Source: Ryuthela nishihirai (taxonomy: Eukaryota; Arthropoda; Arachnida; Araneae; Heptathelidae). Taken from it: DNA of 64,000 nt. The notes below the pieces were generated by a model. The model was not told the DNA's origin. It worked only from the letters and a program-made list of their open reading frames with translations, and made no database searches. This document shows positions 22,136 through 34,330 of this stretch, piece by piece (position 1 is the first letter of the stretch; each line of letters begins with the position of its first letter). A program made the position numbers and the translations under genes. Location: positions 85,574,334 to 85,638,333 of the forward strand of contig JAWZYU010000007.1 in the NCBI GenBank assembly GCA_038380435.1, given 5' to 3'.

Positions 22136-23140
22136 TTTTTAGCTTATTTTTTTACAATAACATTTTTTAATAATATTATTACAAAATGCTTATGCTAACT
22201 TTTTGTAGAAAAATGTGGTTTAAGAAACAGTGTTGAATCTAATCGATTTGGAACATTCCTCACTATTAATTAAAGAACTGTAGAAGCAGAATTATTTAAC
22301 ATCATCAATGGGGCATTTAAATTATTGATCTCAAAAGTGATTTCAAACAAATTAGAACAAAAAATTTCCAACTGTTTTGTAGTGATTATTTCAATTTTGT
22401 CCAATACAGAATTTTATTTTTTCGCAATGAATTTCCATATAAGTTTAAATACTGAACAAATATTTTAGATAGATAGCACTAAGATTTATTTTCTATCATA
22501 TTTTTCCATAAAGCGCTTCTGAAGAAAAGAGAAAACCATAAAAATAATATTTGCAAGGTAAACGTTACTATGCTTCAAAACAGTAAGAGCAGAAAAACTT
22601 TTGGGAAGAATAACATTTTGGTTTCCTTTAATTTTTACAGTAATGTAAAGCGATAAGCAGAATATTTATATAAAATAATAAGAAGCACGAGAACAAAATA
22701 TATCAATCCTACTGTGGACACATAGTCACAATTGGCAACACACGCGGCTGTTGCATACGCGTCCACACTGGCATCTGTTGCCCGTTTCTTTCCATTTCGT
22801 TGGAAGCAGTCGAAAGGTTCTTGCGAAAGGGGAAAGCCAACGAACAATGCTGGACCCTCGAGCGATAGGTGCACAGCAGGTGGTTGAGGATCAGTCCCGA
22901 TTTTTTATATTATTATTATCTATTCATTTTTTGAAATTTAGGCCTATAGAGTCTTCTATCCCCGATATTGCCGTAAAATGTCGCTTAGTGTGGACGGGCC
23001 TTTAGCACACCGAGCAACTGCTTAATGAAGAACCTCTTCGACGAACAGTGCTTTTCCAAGTCCATCAGTGTCCCCTTTATTTCATCGAGAATAAATCATT
23101 TCAACGAGAACAGAGCAACAGTTAGTGGACAAAATAAACA
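22136..23140. other. Unassigned interval with a possible transposon edge
   Basis: CGTCCACACTGGC at about 22760 and AGTGTGGACGGGCC at about 22989 are inverted and may bound a small non-autonomous PIF/Harbinger-like element. The remainder is AT-rich and featureless. Confidence 0.35.
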
Positions 23141-23144
23141 TTGG

Positions 23145-23435
23145 CATGGTGAGACTCAAGTCTGGGATTAGGACTTAGGCACAGTTGGACTCAAGCCTGG
23201 GATAAGGATATAAGCACAATTGGACCAAAGTCTAGGATTAGGACGTAGGAAGAGTTAGACTCAAGCCTGGGATTAGGACGTTGACACAATTGAACTCAAG
23301 CCTGGGATTAGGACGTTGACACAATTGGACTCAAGCTTGGGATTAGGACGTAGGTACAGTTGGACTCAAGTCTGGGATTAGGACGTAGGAAGAGTTGGAC
23401 TCAAGACGTAGGTATAGGTGGACTTAATCCCAGGG
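23145..23435 (+). repeat. 35-bp minisatellite
   Basis: About eight tandem units of GGACTCAAGCCTGGGATTAG followed by GACGTAGGTACAGTT or GACGTTGACACAATT variants. Unit variants alternate irregularly. It is not coding. Confidence 0.92.
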
Positions 23436-23976
23436 GCGCTAACAACTGTACCAAACTTCGCCTCAATGCACAATGGACTAAAGGGGAAATCTATAACGAT
23501 TCCAATGTCAAAATAGAGATGGAATAAATAATTTTTCAAGAACTGAAATCGTTATCTAAAGGAATCCAAACTTAAATTAGAAGGGATAGTTTAATTTTTA
23601 AAAATACTATTATCGAAAGTAACGTGACAATTGCACGATATATGAAAGGAAAGCCCCATTCGAAGTTACCTGACATTTAAAATAAGCTTTTTTACGAAAA
23701 TATGTTTCTGGGAATTAACATTTCAATCAAATTGATACAAATCTCTATTTTAAACAGTATTCTTAAAATATATGCTTAACTAACACAGTGGTTAGGAAGC
23801 TAGCTACTGTTTCAGAAGGTGTATCTACTTTGTTGTATTGTATTAACTATATCTGAGGAGTGGTCGGCTCACTTTAATTTCAATAGGGCATGCCTTTGTA
23901 TGAGAAAGCCTCTGCAAGCTAGGAGTAATTTCCAGGATTCTTTTCTGTCTTATGTGTTGCAGCTCTTAAACAAATT
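23436..23976. other. Unassigned interval
   Basis: Nothing recognised between the minisatellite and the nested SINE-A pair. Confidence 0.4.
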
Positions 23977-23990
23977 TAAAAAGCTCCGGA

Positions 23991-24774
23991 TTGTTTGGTT
24001 TGTTTTACCTCTGAGCGGCACTTTCCTTGCACAGAATGGACTAAATGGCCAGGTCACAAGGATTTGGGTTGGGTTGTTTTACCTCTGAGCGGCACTTTTT
24101 TGCACACCATGGGCTAAATGGCCAGGTCACATGGACCCCGAAGGCTCAGAGAAGGTTGGGGGAGGGGACCCACTGGAACAGCTGTTGGGAGACAGATGGT
24201 AGCATCCCGTCAAGGCCATCCAGCGTGTTCTTTAACGTACACAGGGTATGGCTCTCCCGCACACGTGGCCACGGCTTAACGTCCCATCCGACGGGCGGCG
24301 GCCTTTCCAAGCCCATCGGTGTCCCCTACTGACCGTGGGCAGGGCGGGGAATTTTGCGGAGATAAATCTCAACGCTGACCCAGCTGGGACTCGAACCTGG
24401 GAACTACAGATTACGAGCCTGACGCGCTACCGACTGAACACCCCCGCCCCAGGTAACAAGGGCTCCGAAGGATCAGAGAAGGTTGGATGGAGGGGATCCA
24501 CTGGAACAACTGTTGGGAGACAGATGGTAGCCTCCCGTCAAGGCCATCCAGTGTGTTCTTTAGCGTGCATAGGGTATGGCTCTCCCTTACACTGAACCAC
24601 GGCTTAATGTCGCATCCGACTGGCTGCGCCTTTCCAAGCCCATCGGTGTTCTCTACTGACAGAGGGCATGCGGGGAGCTTTGCGAAGATAAATCTCAACG
24701 CTGGCCCAATTGGGACCCGAACCTAGGAACTGTAGATTACGAGACTGGCGCGCTACCAACTGAACCACCCCGCA
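23991..24774 (-). mobile_element. SINE-A copy (outer), interrupted by a second SINE-A
   Basis: An exact 14-bp target duplication TAAAAAGCTCCGGA lies at 23977-23990 and 24775-24788. The outer copy's tail side is 23991-24061 and its body and head continue at 24451-24774. It is more diverged than the inner copy (for example CACTGAACCACGGC for CACACGGGGCCACGGC). Confidence 0.92.
24062..24450 (-). mobile_element. SINE-A copy (inner), inserted in a SINE-A
   Basis: A 389-bp near-consensus copy, flanked by AGGTCACAAGG (24051-24061) and AGGTAACAAGG (24451-24461), an 11-bp target duplication with one change. The tail reads as the complement of AACAACCCAACCCAAAT. It has the same orientation as the outer copy. 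Confidence 0.92.
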
Positions 24775-24788
24775 TAAAAAGCTCCGGA

Positions 24789-26374
24789 AGTTGAAACATT
24801 TAACAGCAGTTTTGCCAGTCATATGAATTTACCTAAAACGTTATTTAAGCTTCAAATAACAGCTTTTAATACAAAACATTGAATTAAATGCCATTTCAGA
24901 AGTTTGTGCTAAAGGTCAGTTTTTGTCAATGTGGGAAAAGATTGTCTAAAACGAGAGTAGAAGAAACTGAAATTTTCTGTTAAAATTCCCAGCTCCAACA
25001 TCAATGTTTTGCGAATTTTTCTGCAAAACGAGATTTTCAGAGGGATATGAATAAAATTGATCTCTGAATGTGGCTTTCCATCCACACAACATCGCCGTGT
25101 CCAATATCTTTGATTAGCGTATAAAGATGAAAATTGTTAAATTCTTGAATAAAGTTGATCATTATGAGGAAGAGAGGTGTTAAGATAATTCAGAAGGATG
25201 ATGGAAAATCCCTGTTGGAAAAGGGCCGACCCGACAGATACAAGTCTTGTCTTAGCACTTTAAACGAACTATTAAGTCTCACATGAAAGATTTTTAAAAC
25301 TTCATTTGAAGAAAAATTTAGTGTACAATATTTAAAAACACATTTAGTTCACAAGATTTACTTAGAAAACTTAAACAATTTCCACGATATTTATTGAAAA
25401 TTCACGAAAAAGATTTGTTCGCAAAATGTAGCTAAAGTGGACAAAGCTAAAAAATTGCACAAAATAATTTAAAATTCAATATATAAACAGGTTAATGAAC
25501 ACGTATTAAAGTGCTAATGATAAAATAATAGTGTGCAAGGTTTATAAACAGCATAAGATAAAAATATTTTACTGCAGGGGGCTTTCTTAGAGCGTGCAAA
25601 ATAAAACTTACACATGTGAATAAAGTTTAATGAAAGCACAAAAATTTAAATTATTTCACTCCACATGATTTATTAAAGCGCAGAGGTTAAAAATATTTTT
25701 GCACTCAATAAAAAATTTCGGTGCTCAGGTGTACTGCAGAAGCACACAATAAAAAAAAATAACGTGGTTCATTTAAAATGAACAAATTAAATAAAAAAGT
25801 GTTCAAGGTTTATTTTCTACCCTTCAAGCAGACCGTTGCCAAAGAAGTCAATTTAAAGTGAAAAGACTTTCAAAAAAATTCATTGCTCAATTCACAGTTT
25901 AGACGGAATAATTATTTTATTTTCCAAAACTCGTTAAAGTTAAAAGGTCGAAAACTGTTCATTGCGTGAAGTTTATTTATTTATAGTTCATAACATGATA
26001 TATTTAAAAGAAAGTGTCTCATAGTAAATGTAAATTACACTGTTAAATCAAATAATCTGTAAATATTCATTTTTCAGTTTAAGGGTGTATATATAATATG
26101 ACAATGGAAATCTACCATCAAAGCTTCATAATTTATTAAATGAACGTTTTATGGAAAAGTATCAATGATGCCAAGTAAAAAGTCTTAAAATTACTTCTCT
26201 GAATTTTGATTTTCCGTAATGTTCGTTATTTGTTCAGTGTTTAAACAATTATGGAAGGTGGAACATTAAGCAGCAATCTAACTAGCTCCAAATATATTCA
26301 ATTCTACGAAACTGAATAATTCAAACAAATAAATTAATTATTTAACCATCATGAAGAGAAACCAAAATTTCTAC
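24789..26374. other. Long AT-rich interval
   Basis: From about 25300 to 26000 motifs such as GTGCAAGGTTTAT and GTGCAAAATAAAAC recur loosely, perhaps an eroded tandem array. Near 26235-26290, TTTGTTCAGTGTTTAAACAATTATGG resembles the arm of the foldback MITE at 21459. No gene seen. Confidence 0.4.
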
Positions 26375-26452
26375 TTTGCCGCTTAGTTCTGACAGGAGCC
26401 TGTTAATATAATACGCCACAGACAAGTCTGTGAGACAAGAGAAACCGAAGCA
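26375..26452 (-). mobile_element. SINE-B fragment
   Basis: TCTGACAGGAGCCTGTTAAT then ATAATACGCCACAGACAAGTC, diverged SINE-B body in reverse. No head. Confidence 0.6.
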
Positions 26453-26491
26453 CAAAGACAACATAAATCAGAACGCATCTGTACCTTAACC

Positions 26492-26954
26492 CAGTGTTTC
26501 CCAACCTTTTTTGTGCCATGCCCCACTTAAGCCTTTCTAAAATTCTTATTTCCCCCCCCCCCCTATGTAAAATTAAATTGTTCGTTGAAGTAACTTAAAT
26601 GATCAGTTTCAGGAAGAAGTCACTAGGGAATTGTAGAGGAAACACAGTAGGTAAATTTTCAAAACATAATGGAGAACTAAAATTCAAGTACGAAAAAATT
26701 TTAATGAAAGATTTTTCTATAATATTTTAATTAGTCGTCCTAATACCCTCTGTAATTTGTATTGATTCTTCGCAAGGGCAAGGGGCACCCTCATTGTTCT
26801 CTTGAAGAAGGCTAATGACGACTAACAATGTAATCTTCGGGTTTTCTTTTGTCCGGGCTCGCTGATCCTACGGCCGCCATACGGTTAAACTCTGAACGAG
26901 TCCATTTTCGAATTGCCCCCCGGTGGGGCGTGGGCCCCCGGTTGGGAAACACGG
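26492..26954. mobile_element. hAT-like non-autonomous DNA transposon, long form
   Basis: Ends CAGTGTTTCCCAACC and GGTTGGGAAACACGG are inverted. The left 60 or so bases (ATGCCCCACTTAAGCCTTTC) and right 110 or so bases (GAATTGCCCCCCGGTGGGG) match the two halves of the 162-bp element at 15021-15182 in reverse. I could not define a clean 8-bp duplication here. The interior codes for nothing recognisable. Confidence 0.82.
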
Positions 26955-28879
26955 TTAACCAGTCTCGAAGTTTATTCCTTTGATTTGTAACCAAAGACAC
27001 TAACCACTCGACCACTCATACTTCTAAAATATTCGCCACTTTTTTCACTTCAGTATTTGATATCAATTATTATTGATATTTCAGTTAAGTCTTAATATTT
27101 TTAAGTCCTAGAACTTATATAACTGAACGAAACTAGAGAAGTTTCCGGTGAGTTTTAACCTTTAAATTTTGAGCCAATATCATCAAGGTTAGTTAAAGTA
27201 TGTAACTGCATCAGTATAGTTTGCATCAAAGACAGAGCTGTGTAAATTCTGGTGCTCGAAAATTGTCACAGAAATCATCATTATGAGAGCTTATAGGTAA
27301 AAAATTTCAATAATTAGTTAAAAACTGTCAACCAAGATCGGCATAAAATGCAATACAGCTAATATTGTAATGGATTAAATTGCGCTGAATCTACAGATGG
27401 ATGGAATATATCTCACATAATGCGCAGTGAAGTTTCAGATTGCAATGCCATCAATTGCATTTTTTTCTCCTACCGCCTCATTGGCAGAGTGGTATCGCAT
27501 TGGTTCGCAGTGACACTGCAACTGCCAAAGTCCGGATTCAAGTCCTGGGATATGATAGTTAGTTGTCAGTATTCTGTTATGACTCTGAGGCACTAGTCAG
27601 CAGTGACTTCGATGTTTATAGGTCATGTCCTTGTGGAAAAAGACCTGTAAAAACCAGGAACCTGTTTGTGGTGTTTTGGTTTCTGTTATCCATCTACGGG
27701 TTTCAATATTAGTAATTTTTTTTCCTCTCCGACTAGATGGATGTGGAGTATCCATAAATTTAAAAATGCAATACTCATTGCAGATTTTAATATTCATGTT
27801 CCTATTCATGGAAAGAATGGAGTTCAATACTATCTTAATGGCCTTTCTGAGTTGGAATGGCTTTGTCCCTATAATGTAAGAATTCACTGGAGAAGAGATT
27901 TTGGAAAAAATCCACTACTCACTCGTGATTGATCACATCAATTTAAAATTAGATAAGATTTTAAGTTACAAATCTTTAATCTGTCACATCCAAGTTGTAG
28001 ATTTATGAAAAACTCTTTTTCCGTTAGCGAGGAATTAAGATTACTGTACCGTGACTTTGCTGTAACCCCCTGCATGGAAAAAACTATTATTATTATACTA
28101 GGATTTTGCATCTTCCAAATCTTCCAACACTCACTCACTTGGGAAAAAATCGAAAAACTTAAAAGAACGTAATATAGAAGCTAGTCATGTTATGAATTTT
28201 GAATTTTGCCTGTAGATAGAGTGTGGATGACAAGGGGTTTATATTCACAGATAGTAGCAACTTTTCCCCTGATTCTTTGGGGGTTAGGGGAGAAAAAACG
28301 CGATTTTTTTCGTTAAAAGCGAAAAATTAAATGCTTTCTGAAATGGATACGTACTAATGAAATATTGCTATTTGGGCTTTCTGCGTCTTCTATTAGTTTG
28401 AACTGCCACCTTTAAAGGGTGTTAAATTTGAAAAATGAATAAAAAATTATTTGAAAACGAGCATTTCCAATTCACCATAATTTATTTACTAGTATTATTT
28501 ATTTTCTTACATTCTCACTTATAAATATCACATGTGTCCCAATAATTTACTTTTTTTCATTTGTTTAGGTAGTTTTTATTTTAAAGAGTTTAGGTAATCT
28601 CGGCCGGCCTACACTTGTTTTCTTAAATCTTTCATAACCAGTTACGGCTGGATTCTTTCGCAATTTTTTAAATATCAATAACTATGATATTCTCATATAA
28701 ACTTTACTTATTTGTAGACTTTATTCAGTGAAGCATCACAAAATATGTTGACCAGCGCTTTCATTTGCACCATGAGGATATATAACAAAAACAAATCTCT
28801 TAGCAGACGTTCGCATTCAATTTGTTGAAGTGTTTACGTGCAAAATTCTCATCAGCCGGTTTGTGTCCTTGCAGTGATA
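26955..28879. other. Interval with a tRNA-like repeat at 27478-27600
   Basis: CCTCATTGGCAGAGTGGTAT followed by ACACTGCAACTGCC and GGATTCAAGTCC resembles a tRNA-like head. It shares sequence (TTGGTTCG, GTGA(C/T)ACTGCAACTG) with 42592-42680, so both belong to one dispersed family. The overlapping 84-96-codon frames at 27597-27932 look like chance. Confidence 0.4.
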
Positions 28880-30461
28880 CCTGCAGGCAGGGGCGAAGCA
28901 AAGGACTATGGTTAGGGGGGGGGGGGAAGTAAAAAAAAATTCCAACTCGAAAATCAAATCTTGCCAACTGAGAAAATAATGTCTAGATTTTCGCTCCGCG
29001 GGGGGGGGGGGGGGGGGGGGCACAACTCTCTTGCATTTTGCCATTTGTCTTCCAGTTTTGCCGACTAGCCATAATTTCACAGGAATTATCCCAATATTTA
29101 TATCTTGTCTGAATTGTAGCAAGTCAGTGTGAATTTCCCCTTGATTTGGCCAACTCTCCTTAATTTATCAAAACTGATTCCAATCCAATCTTTACATCTC
29201 TCCTTATTTGTCAAATCACTTCAAATATTCAAACTCCACAATATTTCATCAAGTTTTCTCATTTTGTCAACTCTCCTTAATTTCACAAACCCAATCCCAA
29301 TTATCACACCTCGCCTATATTTCACCAAGTGTATTCGAATTTTGCCAACTACCCTAGATTTTGCCAACTCGCCATAATTTTACAGAAAAAATAGCAATTT
29401 TTACATCTTCCCCGAATTTGCCAAGTCACTTCGAATTTTATCAACTCTCCTTAATTGCACAAGAAAGGCACATTTTTCACAACTCCCCTGTATTTTACCA
29501 AGTGGCTTCGAATTTTGCCAACTGCCCTACATTTTGTTAAGTTTCCTCAATTTGTCCAACACTCCTTAATTTCACAAAATAAATCCCAATTTTCACAACT
29601 CGCCCGTATTTTACCAAGTGGATTCAAATTTTGTCAACTTCCCTAGATTTTGCCATCTCGCCACAATTTTACAGAAAAAAAATCCAGATTTTTACATCTT
29701 ATCTGATTTTTGCACAGTCACTTTGAATTTTGCCAACTACCCCAAGATTTGCCAACTCTCCTAAATATTGCGAAGTTGCCTCGATTTTGCCAACACGCCA
29801 TAATTTTACAGAAAAAAGATTGCAATTTTTACATTTCACCTGAATTTTGTTAACTCTCCACGATTTTGCCAAAGTCACTCCGAATTTTGTCAACTTTCCC
29901 TAGATTTTGCCAACTCCCTAAGTTTTGCCAACTCGCCATAATTTTACAAAAAAATCCCAATTTTTACATCTCATCTGAATTTTACCAACTCCCCACGATT
30001 TTGCCAAGTCACTCGGAATTTTGCCAATTGACCCTAGATTTTGCCAACTCCCTAAGTTTTGCCAACTCGCCATAATTTTACAGCAAAAAATCCCAATTTT
30101 TACATATCACCTGAATTTTGCCAAGTCACTCCGAATTTTGCCAACTGCCCCTAGATCTTGCCAACTCCCTAAGTTTTGCCAACTTGCCATAATTTTACAG
30201 AAAAAAATCAAAATTTTTACATCTAACCTTTATTTTGCTAACTCCACACAATTTTGCCAAGTCACTCCGAATTTTGCCAACTCTCCAAGATTTTGCCAAG
30301 TTGTCCCAATTTTGCCAACTCACCTGTATTTTAATAAGTGGCTTCGAATTTTGCCAACTGCTCTAAATTTTGCCGTCTCTCCATTTTCCAAACTGCCCTA
30401 GATTTGCCAAGTTGCCGTTACTTTGGGGGGAAACTCCCCCCCCCCCCTCCATGCCTGCAAG
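28880..30461. repeat. Minisatellite-bearing block with inverted CTGCAGGCA ends
   Basis: It starts CCTGCAGGCAGGGGCG and ends CTCCATGCCTGCAAGC, inverted short ends next to long G (left) and C (right) runs. Inside (29101-30420) is an array of TTTTGCCAACTC-type words about 20 bp apart. These are ordered into a unit of about 138 bp marked by CGCCATAATTTTACAG at about 29365, 29655, 29793, 29933, 30069 and 30187. Plus-strand frames through it are open only because the words lack stops. Confidence 0.75.
29000..29020 (+). repeat. Poly-G tract of 21
   Basis: An uninterrupted G run just before the minisatellite. Its length may be affected by sequencing error. Confidence 0.85.
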
Positions 30462-31810
30462 CATAGAGATATTTGTTTACACAGGATGCTCCTTGATGTT
30501 AAAGACAAACTGAAATATTGAAACTATGCAGCTTATCTGTTTAAAGAGCCAATGAGGGGAATTCCGATGACTCGCTTTCACTTATAATGAACATCCACAC
30601 AATATCACTTCAAGAGAAGTCATCATGATGAAATTTGAAATATTCTCTATTGGCCTGATTTGTTTTCAATTATATGAAATATTAGCAATTTAAAACTTCT
30701 GTTCTATTCGACACTTTCAGTACTTGATAACAAGTCTAACACACACGGAAAACAACATTTCAGATAGTGAAAAATGTACTGAAGATATTAATATTAAAGG
30801 ATACATTTTTCAGCTTAGTAATTATAACAGGGAAAACCATATTCCATTCTCAAAGAGTTAAAAGTAAGCACGTATATATCGAAATATTTTTAAAGTAAAC
30901 CTTTAAAAAAATGTACTTTTTATACATTTTCTGAGATCTACGACCCAAAATACCTCCTAGCACCAATTTTTCGATCTCTAGCACTGATGGCTCTAAATTT
31001 CGCCGTTGACCTCGAAGAACCCGCCGGATCTGACACTTCGCAACGTTTCCGGTGTCCACTGCCTAAAACAGTCAAGTTCTCGTTTGTCCTCCCAAGTAAG
31101 AATCGTTATTTTAAAAAGGTCTATTTTTTATCACAATTGTATTGTTACTTATCTATCAGTAATATCGTTATTAAAAGTCAAAGCGAAAAAAATGTTAATA
31201 GAAGATCTTGAATAAATCTAAAATGAAGATTTAGGACTGTCGAATTCGGTGCACAGCTTCCTTTAGCCATCACTTAAAACAGCCTAAGGTTTTAGCCTCC
31301 CAATATTCCTCTCCCTTTCCCCCAGAAAGGGGAGGGGTCAATAAAAACGAATTGTGTGTGAAATGAAAGCTTTTGAGGTCAGGAGATCATCTACTATATA
31401 TTTGGAAGAGTTAAATTAAATAAAAGACCCCCAACAACACCAGGTAAATCTGCCTGTCAAAAAACAACATTTCGTCATTACAAAATGAATACTTTTTATT
31501 ATCAATTTTGACTGTTGGTAGATTATGATCGCACTTGTTTATTTTTCCCTCTGATTAAAATAGCCTAAATACTTTGAACAAGAGTAATACAATGAGCTAG
31601 AAACTTTATAGATCCTTGGTTTAAGGAACTGGGGGAAAACTAAAGAATTTGTCGCAAAACTTTCAGCTATAAAATTCAACACAAGAATTATTTGACACAC
31701 ATCGACGATTGAAATGAAAATTGCCTGTGATTTAAATGGAAAGGATCTACGTTCGTAAATTTCTTTTGCATCTGTTCCTCTCATCTACCGGCAATACGCC
31801 TTTTCGCAAT

Positions 31811-31811
<1 letters not shown>
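30462..31811. other. Unassigned interval
   Basis: A 69-codon minus-strand frame (30850-31059) and overlapping plus-strand frames near 30987-31215 lie in a slightly GC-richer stretch. I do not recognise them. Confidence 0.35.
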
Positions 31812-31861
<50 letters not shown>

Positions 31862-32460
31862 AGCAGCCATGGGCTACGAAGGTCCAACCAGACTGTGCAA
31901 TTTAGTTACAGCTACGTGCTGGGAATGCGCTCAACTCCGTGGGCCTTTGCTGCTTCACTGCTGCAAACAACAATATAATGAGGTGGAGAATCGCACACTC
32001 TGCGAATCCTCACTTTACAGACCTCAAAACTCGGCGAAAGGATAACCAACCTTTGCCTACACTGTGGTTCACCCTGAATCCACAAAACTGCTATCAGATT
32101 CACCGGTCAACTCCGTGAGCCTTTGCTGCCTTGCTGCTGCAAACATTAACAATGAGGTGGAGAATCGCACACTCTGCAAGTTCTCACTTTACAGACCTCA
32201 AATTTCGGCGAAAGGATAACCCACCTTTGCCTACACTGTGGTTCCTTCTGAACCACAAGAATAAAACAGATTCACACAAGAATCTCGATTCCTCTTTGGA
32301 ATCGCACCCTCACTTCAAGGGTTACTTTTGAGAAAGACGGCGTCCCTTTGATGCGTGTCGAAACGGCTTCTTCGTTTGACAGCTCCACACAGACTAAAGT
32401 TTCAAATCTACCGCCTAGCCTCGTCGCTGCACTAGCGCCCCTAGGCTAGTCATTTACGGC
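31812..32460 (-). mobile_element. Non-autonomous element sharing the RTE-like LINE 3' end
   Basis: An (ATC)n run of about 16 units (31813-31860) is followed by AAGCAGCCATGGGCTACG(A/G)AGGTCCAACCAGAC, the same about 60-bp terminus as the LINE at 58188, in the same orientation. Beyond about 31915 the sequence is unrelated to the LINE. It contains a direct duplication of 176 bp (AACTCCGTG at 31933 and 32109) and then GC-richer sequence to about 32460. I see no tRNA-like head, and the left end on the coding strand is not defined. Confidence 0.55.
31933..32285. repeat. Direct duplication of 176 bp
   Basis: Units begin at 31933 and 32109. Both contain GAGGTGGAGAATCGCACACT, CTCACTTTACAGACCTCAAA and GGCGAAAGGATAACC. 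They differ by several substitutions and small indels. Confidence 0.88.
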
Positions 32461-33028
32461 ATAAACAACTGCTGGCATTCGTCACCATTTACACGGAGCA
32501 ACTTTAGACCCGAAAAACAACAACAGTGAGTCATCCCAGCACAAACATTTCCAAGAACACATAAAAATATATACAACAATAAAATATAACGAAAATATAC
32601 AATAAATAAACAAATATAAAATTCGAGGAACATGACAGTATTCCCCTTTGGAGAAATAAACATTATTTGCATTCCATAATTAGCTTTCATTGTCGTTTTT
32701 AAGTATATAATATATGGTATTTTTTTTAGGTTAGGCCTCTTTATTTAGCATAACATTTTAAGGAAACTTGTCAATCACACACACTCCTAAAGATATTCAA
32801 ACATGAACATGTAAAAACTTAAGTAAACAATAAATTCATACTAAAAATACACTAACACATAGTTGTACACATGCAAACAAACACACTGGAAAATAACAAA
32901 CGAAATCGAAATACTACTGAATGTTTTATTCTTTTAGTTTTCGGTTCCCATACGCTAGAAATCTTTTTTTCCATCGCGTAATTATTAACGTTAACTGAAA
33001 TGTGTCAGAAATGTTTAATAAAAAATAA
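32461..33028. other. Unassigned AT-rich interval
   Basis: No element recognised. A short minus-strand frame at 32454-32690 is of chance type. Confidence 0.4.
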
Positions 33029-33138
33029 ATACCCCTCAAAGAGCTGCTTGCCACAGAGATCTGACAGGAACCTGTCAAGTTCATGCATCATAGTAGAGTC
33101 TATGAGGATGGCAGGACTTATCAGAAAAGCAACATAAA
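33029..33138 (-). mobile_element. SINE-B fragment
   Basis: Reverse SINE-B body: GAGCTGCTTGCCACAGAG, TCTGACAGGAACCTGTCAAG, GAGGATGGCAGGACTTATCAG. The tRNA-like head is missing. Confidence 0.75.
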
Positions 33139-33155
33139 TACGAAATGTTTCATTA

Positions 33156-33470
33156 TTGGGTTGTTTTACCCCTGAGCTTCATTTTTGATACAAGGACCCT
33201 AAGCCCTTAAGGCTGGAGAGAGGAATCTGTTGTGCAGCTCTTAGGAGAGAGATGGAAGCTGTCCTTCAAGCTATCCAACGTGTTCTTGAACATACGCAAA
33301 GATTTACTTTCCTGCACACGGTGCCATGGCTTGATGTCCCATCCGACGGACGATGATGACCTTACCGTCTTTCTCACCGAGTGCAAATGGAGGGTTTGGG
33401 AGATAAATATCAACTCTGGCAGAGTGAGGATTGGAACTTGGGAAATGCAGATTATAGGCCTGAGCTTTAA
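33156..33470 (-). mobile_element. Old SINE-A copy
   Basis: Reverse copy from TTGGGTTGTTTTACCCCTGA to a worn head (GGAACTTGGGAAATGCAGAT). The central TGTCCCATCCGACGGACG block is intact although most other parts have drifted. Confidence 0.8.
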
Positions 33471-34330
33471 AATATCATACAGTAAACTTTATTGAAATGA
33501 AAGAATTGTTCCAAGATTTTTCCAACGTTTTTATCATTTACTTACAATATTAAATAGTTTCCAATAAACCATTAAAATAACTTTTCAAATTGTATTCTTT
33601 TAAAATTACGTTACTAAGAAATATACGCTGGAAACTTTCTTCAGTGAAGTATATTTTTATGCAAATGTACGAGGGCATCCAAGCAGCCTAATGAGCTAAT
33701 GTGTTGGCTACCGAACTGCAATGAATCTGAGTGAGAATCCCTGTTAAGGTTTGAATATTTTTATGTTGTCTCTGTGCCAAAGTCTCGCCTCCGGTACAAA
33801 TATGTCAGAGAGGCTTTTTTCATTTCAATACTCTCATTATTCATAAGCTTTCGAAATCAATTTCTCCAGGGAAAAAAGAAGGTTCAAATTTGAAATATCC
33901 ATGTTATGTTTCAGAACTGCATTTAAATCAAAATAAAATGGCATAATCCTTAGGAAATATAACATTAATGAGATTACGGTGTTGTAATTTCCTCTCGCAT
34001 AAAAAACAAAGTCCACTCTTAGCAACTTTAACTGCGGAGGTTTTCAGTTTCTACTGCTCGTTAGTTCACATAGTCTGACACAGCGGTGCATGTTCTGTGC
34101 AATTTTAATATGAGGATTTGATTTCCATTCGCAAGATAAGCTGTGAGCCTTCTAGTGTTCTCTCTCGGAGTTACCGTCTCGCTATCAGTCGATGGTTTCC
34201 ATGGTTATGTGTTTGTCTACAACTAGCAGCGTTTAAAATTATAATTGATTAATTTTTTACTTCATTTACCTCGAACTGAAGCACAAACTTTAATAAAAAT
34301 ATTTCAGAAGTATAAAAATTCAATCTACTG
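33471..34330. other. Unassigned interval with a weak tRNA-like sequence
   Basis: Near 33680-33800, CCTAATGAGCTAATGTGTTGG and GAGTGAGAATCCCTG look like a worn SINE head, followed by TTTTTATGTTGTCTCTGTGCC. No gene seen. Confidence 0.35.

Noticed and set aside
30021..30401. 126-codon repetitive protein
   Set aside because: It is the translation of a degenerate minisatellite with irregular spacing; the frame is not kept between units.
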